Notes under the pieces: generated by a model
What the model saw: the letters and a program-made list of their open reading frames with translations, nothing else
The model's database searches: none
Told to the model about the DNA's origin: nothing
DNA from: Psilocybe azurescens
Taxonomy: Eukaryota > Basidiomycota > Agaricomycetes > Agaricales > Agrocybaceae
Assembly (NCBI GenBank): GCA_023853785.1
Contig: JAJIRX010000371.1
Coordinates: 1 to 15,515, forward strand
Direction: 5' to 3'
DNA length: 15,515 nt
Translations under genes and position numbers: made by a program
Shown: piece after piece, positions 8,089 through 15,515 of the stretch
Numbering within the stretch: the stretch's first letter is position 1
Layout: each line of letters starts with the position of its first letter

Positions 8089-8298
8089 GGAACACGAGTT
8101 GGAGGGTAGAAGACTATGTTAAGCAAATGACAACAAACTGCACAGGACGCAATTCTCTTGTGGAAAAGAAGTTGAAGAAGAATTTTCCTCCATTGTTCTC
8201 TCCGAGTCACTACACGGCCGATCCCTGCGTCATAGCCGGATAAGGGCGATAAATGTCTGTTTTGGTATTTGCCAGGAATTCTAACTGATAAGCGGAGG

Positions 8299-8367
8299 GT
8301 GAGTAAACAGGCTGCTGCCGCCGTGATCATGTTGCTGACCGGCGCCCACTTTACTGTATGTCTGTAG
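8299..8367 (+). other. Intron of the dioxygenase gene
   Basis: GTGAGT donor, CTGAC branch site (8334-8338) and CTGTAG acceptor, 69 bp. It joins WYLPGILTDKRR to NQVWEDMQHLSK, a contiguous block in the family, so both ends are well supported. Confidence 0.65.
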
Positions 8368-9092
8368 AACCAGGTGTGGGAAGACATGCAACACTTGTCC
8401 AAAATCCTTGTTGTAAACAAAGGATCCAAAAGTTGGAGAACATCAACTCGGCATTACAATGACAAGGAAGGCTGGTTGCAGCCTGGAGAAGCGAACCTTT
8501 CTCCAGCCTGGTTCCAACAGGGTCATGAGGTCGGTCGCCAAATGATGTTATATTCTCAATACATAATGCTATTGCACAGAAAACAAATCATTTGGAGGTT
8601 TCAAGGAACCTTAGAAATGATGATACAATTATCTGGCTGGAAAGAATAATTAAATTTCAGGCAATCATTGGCGGGATTCTCAGAATCATTCAACCTTATC
8701 TATTTATCATTGGTATCAATGCCCTTTCGGACTTGTGCTTCAAGTGGGAGGAGATTGGTCACAGTGACTACATTCCGCAAATGCTTTAAGTTTGGGGGAC
8801 GCCATTCAACGTTATAAGTGTCATAAGTAATCGCGACACACCATTTCACCAGGATAACAGATCTGACCATTGTTGGTTTGACATCCTTTCTGCTCTGGGA
8901 AACTATCAAAATGGAGTGTTTGAAATCCCAGGAATAGGCTTACAAGTGAGGTATGACCCAGGGACCATTATTGCTTTACTTGGACGCGTCCTATGACATG
9001 GCGCTAAATGCCCTGGAAACCGTGCTTGTGTTGCATTTTATATGAGGAAAAGCGTGCTGGGTTATTTGGGTTCATTTCAACCAAGTTGGTAG

Positions 9093-9939
9093 ATTCATGG
9101 CGACATCATTGAAAATAAAACCATAGTTTGGGAAGAGGGTTAAAAATATTCATGGTCTGGTTTATAGAACAAGTGGTTTCTGTCTTTAATTTAACAATTT
9201 GGGGGCCTGATATTGACATAATGGACATATTGCGGACGCCCGGAGGAAACATAATTATGAAACCCCAATTTTGATCAAGCGGCTGCCGCGAAACTGCAAT
9301 GGTTATCCTTAATACACTGTGAGACTCAGTGAGGTATATAGAGGAATAATGGATTTCAGAATAAGTCATATCAGAACAAATACTGATGTACGTTATGCAG
9401 TCCCGGGCGCTTAAAGCGAGTCTCTGGGAGGTAAGGCCATCAAACGCACTACTGGGACGCACAAATTGAAAGAGACATTATACTTTTCATGTTGTTGTTA
9501 GCTTGTCAACATTTTCAATACCTGAACTATTGTGCCGGTGTCCAGAGAAGACATGATATGAGTTCTCAATTTGCAGATTGGGAACCGACTTCAAAATATC
9601 TGAACATTACTCGCCTGTACATCTTTCGTGAGCCCGCAAAACAATAGGTCGTTCATATTTGTGATGGAGAAGATGTTTTCAAAGTGGACGATCTGTAAAG
9701 CTGATTAGGAGGAGTCGTTGGGAGCCGGCCATTCGTCCTGTCTCAATCACGTGCATGTATCACTTCCAATAAACGGGCATCCGTCAATCCCAAACTGCCA
9801 CAGGTACAAACATCCAAATTACATGCATCATAAATCACACCACGTTTAACGTCATTGGCATGCTCAACTTCAACGCTTAACTTCCCTTCACTCTATTATA
9901 CTTTATGCGGTCTTCGCATTGGTCCCCGTTGGTCTTTGC
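9093..9939. other. Interval with no convincing gene
   Basis: About 850 bp between the dioxygenase remnant and the family B element. The longest open frame is on the minus strand at 9106-9462 (118 codons). It has no recognised motif, no promoter or intron signals that help, and I could not tell it from chance. No tRNA or repeat is apparent. Confidence 0.4.
9932..9939 (+). repeat. Candidate 8 bp target-site duplication, left
   Basis: GTCTTTGC here and GTCTTCGC at 13784-13791 differ at one base. A third similar string, GTCTTCGC at about 9910-9917, lies just upstream, which weakens the case. Confidence 0.4.
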
Positions 9940-10742
9940 GAGGTCTTTCCTTTCCCCACACAATCCATATGGACTCCACTGGAATCCACTGGACTCTCTG
10001 TCCAGCCAAACTGGCTCACAGATTGTGTAGTCCACTGGACTGGACTGGACTGCAGTCGTGTACTTTACCTCCACCAGGAACTCCATATGGAGTCCACCAA
10101 CTCCATACAGAAATGGTGGACTCCACATGGACTCCATCTGGAACATATACAAGTGTTCAAAAATCATCTTTGATAGGTGGAGTTCAAGTGGACTCCAGAT
10201 GGACTCCAGGTGGACTTCAAGCTGTTCCACTTGTGTCCAACTGGAGGCCAGGTGGAGTCCACCTGGAGTCTTAAGAGGAGTCCAGGTGGAGTTCAATTAG
10301 AATCCACCTGGACTGACTTGGTGAATTTTACCAAGTCCAGCTATAGCTATATTTTAATTGGAATGTATTTTCTTAGGGCGAATTCATGCAATAATATATG
10401 ATATATACATATATAATATATTGAAAACTATATACTACATTGTTACCTACAATATTATCTACTAACAAAGTTGATCAGTGAAACATGAAAAAATATAGAA
10501 AAGAAATAAAAGAAAAACATACGAAATAGAGGAAAAAAAGTAGACAAGAGGATACATAGTTGGGTTAAATAAACATAGAAACATATAAACAATAAAAAAA
10601 AAAAGAGAAAAACAAGACAAAAAAAAATAGAAAAAAAGGGGCGAGACGTTGGCCATGTCGCTCGTAGCCCCGTCACATGTTGTTGTTGTTGTGGTGGCCA
10701 TCATATATGCTGCGATGGCCTTTGTACATGTTGTGGTGGCCG

Positions 10743-11111
10743 TCATGCGTGTCCGTCAGCGCTCTGTCGCATCGTGTTGTCGTTGTCGTGGTGGCCGCTG
10801 AACGTGTTGTTGTTGTTGCAGTGGCCGCTGTACACGTTGTTGTCATTGTCATTGTCACGGTGGCCGCTGTACACGTTGTGGTGGCCGCCGTGCATGTCCG
10901 GTGTGTTGGCGTGTCCGTCGCATCTGTTGTACATGTCGTTGTTGTCACGGTGGCCACTGTATGTGGCGTCGTTGTCATTATCGTGATGGCCGCTGTACGT
11001 GTCATCGTTGTTGTTGTTGTGGTGGCCGTTGTACGCATTGTTGTTGTTGTTGTGGTGTTTGTACCTGTCATCATCATCATCCGTATGCATCCTGCGTGCC
11101 ATCGTACTCAT
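10743..11111 (-). CDS. Putative Asn/His/Asp tandem-repeat reading frame, family A, right copy
   Basis: A 122-codon counterpart of the left-copy frame at 3927, starting at the same MSTMARRMHTDDDDD. It has an additional unit (RDNDNDNNVYSGHC) and two fewer Asn in the following run, then ends at SADGHA because of a small indel relative to the left copy. In both copies the repeat pattern continues in another frame (DGHHNMYKGHRSIYDGHH). The tandem units are the most variable part of the element. Confidence 0.3.
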   Translation of the reverse strand: MSTMARRMHTDDDDDRYKHHNNNNNAYNGHHNNNNDDTYSGHHDNDNDATYSGHRDNNDMYNRCDGHANTPDMHGGHHNVYSGHRDNDNDNNVYSGHCNNNNTFSGHHDNDNTMRQSADGHA

Positions 11112-11146
11112 TGCTGTACGTGCCAGTCATCATTGTTGTCGTCGGC

Positions 11147-11209
11147 CTATGCAAAAAAAGAGGGAGGGGAAGCAGTTAGTGGCAGCGGTATGCGGAATTT
11201 GTGACTTAC
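11147..11209 (-). other. Spliceosomal intron inside family A, right copy
   Basis: Same intron as in the left copy: GTAAGT donor, CTAAC branch, GCATAG acceptor on the minus strand; 63 bp because of one extra base in the pyrimidine run. Confidence 0.6.
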
Positions 11210-11344
11210 CTGGGGTTGTGGCCTCATTCCTCGTTCGCATCGCCTCCCCCTCGTTCGCCCTCGTTCTGTGTTTGCCTCACCTCGCCCTCGTTCGCATTCC
11301 CTACCTGTCTCGTTCCGCCCTGTTCCATACTCACCTTCCTTCGT

Positions 11345-11533
11345 TCACAGGTTCTTTGTCGGCCTCGGTTCGTTGCGATGCAATGTGATGCGTGTCGGGT
11401 TGGGTTGGCGTGGGCCTGGCTCTGACTGACAACGGCGAGGGTGGGGGGCACGCACAACGGCGGCAGTGGGGTGGTGGTGGTCGGAGGAAGAGGTGGTGTG
11501 GTGGAAATAATAAACGGACCGACGTGGCATCAA
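11345..11533 (-). CDS. Short His/Pro/Arg-rich reading frame, family A, right copy
   Basis: Identical translation to the frame at 3507-3695. It precedes the intron on the minus strand. No domain is recognised, and coding status is uncertain for the same reasons as in the left copy. Confidence 0.3.
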   Translation of the reverse strand: MMPRRSVYYFHHTTSSSDHHHPTAAVVRAPHPRRCQSEPGPRQPNPTRITLHRNEPRPTKNL

Positions 11534-11629
11534 TAAGTCACATATGTGATGTTATTTGTCACTCGCCGAGAAAAGCCGATTGAATAGCCGTGTTGGTATC
11601 TAGGCCATCAAATTTTAGACAATCACAAA

Positions 11630-11703
11630 GCCCATATAGCTTAGTTAGTTTAGCGTTAACGTCTGGTGTTCTCAGAGGCCAGAGTTCAATTCCTGTTGGT
11701 GTC
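11630..11703 (+). other. Degenerate tRNA-like segment, right copy
   Basis: Same 74 bp as 3337-3410 on the opposite strand, followed by seven T (11704-11710) instead of nine. A-box-like TAGCTTAGTTAG and B-box-like AGTTCAATTCC are unchanged. Confidence 0.5.
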
Positions 11704-12310
11704 TTTTTTTGCACTATAATAAAATATAAATAAAATATAAATAAAATCTGGGGATCTTCCTCCACCTGGAGTCCATTTGAAATTGACGCTGGAATAGTGT
11801 GTTCATGCTGATACACATGCTTCATGAGTCAAATCCACATGGAATCCATATGGAGGATGGGAGACTCAAATGAAGTTCCACATGGAGTCCACATGGAGTT
11901 CCACATCCTCCACATTGGTCCATATGGAGGATGAGTCAATTCCAGCTGGACTCCATATGGAGTCTCCACCTCTAAATGGCTGGGACACCTGCAAAAAAAG
12001 GTCGCTAAACTCCATGTGGACTCCATCAACTCCATGCCGGAGTTGGTGGACTCCACATGGAATACCTGGGTGAGGGTAAAGACCTCCAGTCCAGTGGACT
12101 CCACTGGATGCAATAATTAACACAATATCTGAAGTATAATCATTAGTTATTAATATTAATATCAATTGCAAAAAAATAACATAAAAGTTGATACTACACA
12201 ATAACAATTAATTGAGACAATGTTTAAATATATTGGGGAGCAACGCCTCCCTATAAATAAAATTTTGCATTTTGTTCAGTCCGTGGGGTAAGAATTTCAC
12301 AGGCACATGT

Positions 12311-12748
12311 GACATGCACACGTGCCCGGCATCAGCCGATCGGCACAGCAATGATCAAACGAACCCCACCCTTTCTTCCGACTACCACCACCACCACCTC
12401 GTCAGTCAGAGCCTGGCGACAGCCAACCCGACGCAACAGAGGATGACGACGACTGCAACGGCTATGCCAACAACAACAACAACAACAACGAGGGATCCGG
12501 ACGAGGACGACTGCAAATGTGACGACAAGGACCCGGACAAGGACGACCGCAATGGCCACGCCAATGACAATGACAACGACAGCAACAACAAGGATCTGGA
12601 CGAGGACAACCACGAACGCGACAACAAGGACCCAGACGAGGACGAGGGCAAGGGCAAGGGCAAGGGTGGCCCCGCCAAGAACGAGGACAGCGGCAGTGAC
12701 AGTGATGAGGACAACAGCGACGGGTACGGACGGGTACAAGGACGGTGA
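12311..12748 (+). CDS. Putative acidic repeat reading frame, family B, part 1
   Basis: The frame is open from 12272; the first ATG is at about 12316. A His-rich SSDYHHHHL block and an ATANPT stretch recall the family A leader. A Thr run follows, then acidic repeats (RDPDEDDCKCDDKDPDKDD, NDNDNDSNNKDLDEDN), a KGKGKGG patch and SDSDEDNSD before the stop near 12746. Codons are GAC/AAC/GAG-rich, again tandem-repeat DNA. No known domain; it would be a highly acidic disordered protein if made. Confidence 0.3.
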   Translation, partial: DMHTCPASADRHSNDQTNPTLSSDYHHHHLVSQSLATANPTQQRMTTTATAMPTTTTTTTRDPDEDDCKCDDKDPDKDDRNGHANDNDNDSNNKDLDEDNHERDNKDPDEDEGKGKGKGGPAKNEDSGSDSDEDNSDGYGRVQGR

Positions 12749-12828
12749 GGATGGATGACGGCGACGAGGACAGGGACCAGGACCAGGACAACGCTGGATG
12801 AGGACGGACACGGACAACGTGGACGAGG

Positions 12829-13140
12829 ATGGACATGGACAACGTGGACAAGTCGATGCGGACAAGGACGAGGACAACGTGGACGAGGGATGAGGACGAT
12901 GTGGACAAGGACAACGTGGACAAGGACAACGTGGACAAGGACGATGCAGACAAGGACAAGGACGCAGACGGCACAACAGCGGCGAGGATGGACGCAGACA
13001 ACATGGACGAGGACAACACGGACGAGGACAATGCAGACGAGGATGTGGACAGCGGCCGACAGCAACAAGAACAGGTACGGACGTGTACAACGACAGCGGC
13101 TAACAACCGATGCAGACGACAGCAACAGGTACGAGGATGA
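12829..13140 (+). CDS. Putative acidic repeat reading frame, family B, part 2
   Basis: In a different frame from part 1, tandem DNVDKDNVDKDNVDKDDADK and MDEDNTDEDNADEDVD units, encoded by GACAAGGACAACGTG-type 15-mers. A donor-like GGTGAGG at about 12746 could mean the two parts are exons, or indels may have split one frame. The very long minus-strand frames over this region are shadows of the repeat. Confidence 0.3.
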   Translation: MDMDNVDKSMRTRTRTTWTRDEDDVDKDNVDKDNVDKDDADKDKDADGTTAARMDADNMDEDNTDEDNADEDVDSGRQQQEQVRTCTTTAANNRCRRQQQVRG

Positions 13141-13417
13141 CACAGACGACATGTACAAAGGCGACAATGACAATGACGGCTTCAACAGCGATGAGGGCTG
13201 ACGGCCGGCGGGTACAAGGACAGCAAGGACGGCGGCTGCGATGAGGACAACGCACGGCAGCTGCAACAGTGATGAGGACGCGAATGACAGCGATGGGTAC
13301 CAACGGGTACGAGGATGGCGGCTGCGACAGCGACAACAAGGGCGAAGATGACAACAAAAAGGGTACCACGTACTGATGACCCGATGGACGGCATACAATG
13401 GTAAAGTACTGCTCCCG

Positions 13418-13475
13418 CCTTTTTTATTTTTATTTTTATTCGCTTTTTTATTCGCTTTTTTTCTTTCTTTGTCTT
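13418..13475 (+). repeat. T-rich tract, family B
   Basis: Repeats of TTTTTATTTTTATTC and CGCTTTTTT. Same relative position as the T-rich tract of family A. Confidence 0.55.
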
Positions 13476-13564
13476 GGCCCTTGCATGTAGATAGTAATGT
13501 ATTAGATAGTTATTAATATACTGTATTCCACTAATCTGAATTTATGTTAAGATTGAATTTATTT

Positions 13565-13783
13565 ACTGTATGACTCCAGTGGACTGCAGTTATCTTAGTC
13601 CATATTCACTGTATAGTATAAGATCTACTAAAGTGCAGTGGAATCCACTGGAGTCCACTGAAGTCCACTGAAGTCCACTGGAGTCCACTGGACTCTGTTT
13701 ACATTTTTACACTCAGTATATAGGTAAGTCCAGTGGAGTCCAGTGGAGTCCATATGGACTGTGTGGGGGATGGTAAAGTACTG
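13565..13783 (+). repeat. Right subterminal array and TIR, family B
   Basis: Tandem GTCCACTGGAGTCCACTGAA-type units (13570-13700) and again GTCCAGTGGAGTCCAGTGG (13727-13750), then CCATATGGACTGTGTGGGGG and the tip GGTAAAGTACTG. The dyad core here is CCACTGG, one base shorter than in family A. Confidence 0.65.
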
Positions 13784-13791
13784 GTCTTCGC

Positions 13792-15250
13792 CAGGTCGTC
13801 TGGACAGTGAATGCGCAAGTGTGTACCTGCTGCCCCTCTTCATCAGCATTTATATAACTCTTCATTGGCATGTTGTGATCATCATCGTGGCCATAGCTGT
13901 AGTTTGTAGATGAGCTAGCATAATGCTATGTACGATATCAAGAACAAGAATGATGACAAGAATGAGAATGGGAATGAGGTTGCAAGTGGGATTGTGATTG
14001 TGATTCATCAAGTTGCACATTATGTAGAAGGCATAGAATATACATGGAGAGCTGCGGCGATGGTGCTGTGCATTGTTATGTGCTCCACTTTATTTGGGAA
14101 TAATTTTGGAACTATTTCATATTGCCATTCACCCATGTATACTAAAATATGAGCAACAGGCGGGCAGACATAGTAGACAGCGACAATGATGGCGCCCGAC
14201 ATATTCCCAAATTGGATGGAGTCTCGTTTCTGAAAGTTATGGCAGCCTATGGTGTAATCTAAATTTCTGTGGCAACCGCTTTCTGTTCCATTCCAATTCC
14301 CAGATTCTGGATTTACCTGCGGCACCGGTGGCAAATAATTGAAAACCCTACGGAGCCCGCCACACAAATTTCTGGGTCATCCATCACCATACCCGCACCG
14401 GCTGCTGATATTCAATTTATGAAAGTCTTCCGGCATCCGCTGAGCATAAATCCGGTTGCTAATTCACAGTTCCAGTGGCGGGTTATGGAGCTGCTCTAGG
14501 GCGAGGCAGTAAATAGAAGGCAGGACAGCAGCTGCTCAATATTTACATACCGCAGCACCCGTGGTGCTTCAGATGAAGCTTGGCGACCAAGTCAATGCGG
14601 CCCCAATTCCATCCAATCTCATTCAAATTTCAATTGATTTGCCAAGTGAGCTGCATAACAAATATGTATTGGATATGTGGAACATTTTAAGATATGCGGA
14701 AGCTGTACTGCACTTCAACACCTCGTGGCGGAGGCCATACTAGAAACTGCATAAATTGAGGAACCATTTCACTATCTGTTTTACTGCAATCTCTCAAACG
14801 AGCATTCATGCCAGACAAATGGCAGTACAAATTCTATTTTATATTTTATTTACCTCAATCGGACCTCTGCCCCTTCCCCTGCCAATTCTCCCCACAATCC
14901 ATCCTAAATTGGTATACCAGGGATGGTAAAAAGTGTCCAGAATGGGATGAAAGTACCCAACAGAAAGTGCATTAGAATGGCGGGAGCCGATGCCAGATTT
15001 GCTGAAAACCAGCTGCCGAAATCAAAAATTGCCCCTGCAGGGTGAGGTGTGCCAGGGTGCAGTGTACCAGGGGTGGTGCCCACTTGACACCATACCTCAC
15101 GACATTGTTGGGCCCTCGCTTGACACCGTGATGAGCACTACATAATTGCCTTTTTGCTGAGTCTCTTTCGGGCCGTGTGACACATCACATCACAATTAAT
15201 TCAAATTCCGTATGGTACATAATTAGATCACTGTCCCATGTGAATGAGCA
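13792..15250. other. Mostly unassigned interval
   Basis: About 1.45 kb right of family B. The longest open frame is minus-strand 14020-14367 (115 codons) with a hydrophobic stretch (GAIIVAVYYVCPPVAHILVY). A neighbouring minus-strand frame over about 14040-14640 also reads protein-like but is broken by many stops, so this could be an old pseudogene. I recognise no family, and see no tRNA, TIR or LTR here. Confidence 0.35.
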
Positions 15251-15260
15251 GGAGTCAGTG

Positions 15261-15515
15261 CAGCTGCTGCTTTGTATCCTGTCCTTTGCCACCACCTCCC
15301 CTTGTTGTACTGTCCATCACACAATGAGCAGCAGCCATCACAGCTGCTGCTTCATATCCTGTACCTTTGCTGCTACCTCCTTGCAACACAGTCCACCACA
15401 CAACAAGCAGCAGCCATTGCGGCTGCTGATTTGTGTACTGTGTCCCTCCACCGTGGCCACCCCCTGTTATGCACTGTCTGCCACAATGAGCGGCAGCCAT
15501 TGAAGCTGCTGCTTT
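15261..15515 (+). repeat. Minisatellite, units of 79-83 bp
   Basis: Units begin CAGCTGCTGCTTTGTATCCT at 15261, CAGCTGCTGCTTCATATCCT at 15341, CGGCTGCTGATTTGTG at 15420 and AAGCTGCTGCTTT at 15503, where the window ends. Each closes with GAGCAGCAGCCAT or similar, so unit ends are partly complementary (CAGCAGC/GCTGCTG). Divergence between units is considerable. The array continues past the right edge. Confidence 0.7.

Larger units (their letters stand above)
7735..9092 (+). pseudogene. TET/JBP-like 2OG-Fe(II) dioxygenase pseudogene (fungal family)
   Basis: TET/JBP enzymes oxidise 5-methylcytosine or thymine in DNA using Fe(II) and 2-oxoglutarate; the fungal branch is multiplied in Agaricomycetes, often near KDZ transposons. 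Readable blocks: RMAEAARKKKIITAHGAFPC (7735-7800), GLTWEVALYIIRKFDLAVAR (7878-7937), LFWYLPGILTDKRR (ending 8298), WEDMQHLSKIL, SWRTSTRHYNDKEGWLQPG, NLSPAWFQQGHEVGR, IIGGILRIIQPYLFIIG, then the catalytic core. Iron ligands are His 8847-8849 and Asp 8853-8855 (FHQDN) and a distal His at 8997-8999 (HGA); the 2OG-type Arg is at 9021-9023 (NRACVAFYMR). Damage: TAA at 8787, TGA at 8994 just before the distal His, frameshifts near 8235 and 8529, and one near 7815. It ends TAG 9090-9092. Family recognition is from memory of conserved motifs; no profile search was run. Confidence 0.72.
10058..12086 (-). mobile_element. Family A element, right copy, nested in family B (about 2.03 kb)
   Basis: Near-identical reverse complement of 2952-4948, with the same terminal bases (GTGTACTTTACC at 10058, ...GGTAAAGACCTC at 12086). 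CAGTC flanks it on both sides (10053-10057 and 12087-12091), a possible 5 bp target-site duplication, although the surrounding CAGTCCACTGG-type repeats make a chance match likely. It is about 32 bp longer than the left copy, mostly because of one extra tandem unit in the Asn/His/Asp frame. It interrupts family B in its left subterminal array, so it is the younger insertion. All internal parts of the left copy are present in the same order on the minus strand. Confidence 0.8.
9940..13783 (+). mobile_element. TIR element family B, split by a nested family A copy
   Basis: Left end GAGGTCTTTCCTTTCCCC and right end, read inward, CAGTACTTTACCATCCCC continue into a shared block CCATATGGACTCCACTGG, giving inverted repeats of about 50 bp. 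Flanks GTCTTTGC (9932-9939) and GTCTTCGC (13784-13791) match 7 of 8 and may be an 8 bp target-site duplication. Without its insert (10058-12086) the element is about 1.8 kb. It has CCACTGG-based subterminal arrays at both ends, a repeat-rich acidic reading frame and a T-rich tract. No transposase is present. It is distinct from family A in sequence but shares its tip (CTTT(A)CC) and internal plan. Confidence 0.7.

Noticed and set aside
9106..9462. 118-codon minus-strand frame as a gene
   Set aside because: No recognisable motif, no intron or neighbour support, and similar lengths occur by chance in this window.
12332..13398. Long minus-strand open frames (252, 330 and 214 codons) opposite the family B repeats
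   Set aside because: They are antisense shadows of GAC/AAC-rich tandem repeats (Val/Leu/Ser/Cys-rich in every frame), with no domain or start context.
9093..15515. Search for the missing copia reverse transcriptase or a TIR transposase
   Set aside because: No YVDD-type, RNase H-type or DDE-type motif was found in readable frames on either strand.

Overview
The window looks like a repeat-rich, gene-poor stretch of a mushroom-forming basidiomycete (Agaricomycete) genome. The grounds are short introns (46-69 bp) with GTRNGT donors and CTAAC/CTGAC/CTAAT-like branch sites, a Ty1/copia element that reads like Agaricomycete copies, and a decayed gene of the fungal TET/JBP-like dioxygenase type known to be expanded in that group. 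The assignment rests on recognised protein patterns only; no database search was possible. I see no gene that is clearly intact.

Layout. (1) 1-2951: the left part of a decayed Ty1/copia retrotransposon: LTR end, half-tRNA primer-binding site, gag with a zinc knuckle, protease DSG, integrase with an intact D-D-E triad. Stops and frameshifts break it, and it ends before reverse transcriptase. (2) 2952-4948: a ~2.0 kb terminal-inverted-repeat (TIR) element, family A, carrying TGGAGTCCA-type subterminal arrays, a tRNA-like segment, a spliceosomal intron and a tandem-repeat Asn/His/Asp-rich reading frame. (3) 4949-9092: eroded multi-exon coding sequence. 4951-6369 belongs to an unrecognised gene with a small Cys cluster and a helical C-terminus. 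6505-7490 holds further exon remnants with an acidic/Ser-rich and GRP (AT-hook-like) stretch. 7735-9092 is a TET/JBP-like 2-oxoglutarate/Fe(II) dioxygenase pseudogene, with the HxD, distal His and Arg still readable. (4) 9093-9939: no convincing gene. (5) 9940-13783: a second, related TIR element (family B, about 1.8 kb without its insert), into which a second family A copy (10058-12086) has inserted in inverted orientation. (6) 13784-15515: mostly unassigned, with one uncertain minus-strand open frame and a ~80 bp minisatellite at the right edge.

How it fits together. Two inverted copies of family A flank 5.1 kb holding the decayed TET/JBP-like gene. Both TIR families end in CTTT(A)CC and share an internal plan (histidine/proline-rich leader, trinucleotide-rich repeat reading frame, T-rich tail), so the same transposase may move both; none is encoded here. 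Premature stops in the retrotransposon and in the dioxygenase gene are mostly TGA where the families would have Arg, as expected from C-to-T decay at CpG. Nothing here forms an operon or a recognisable pathway.
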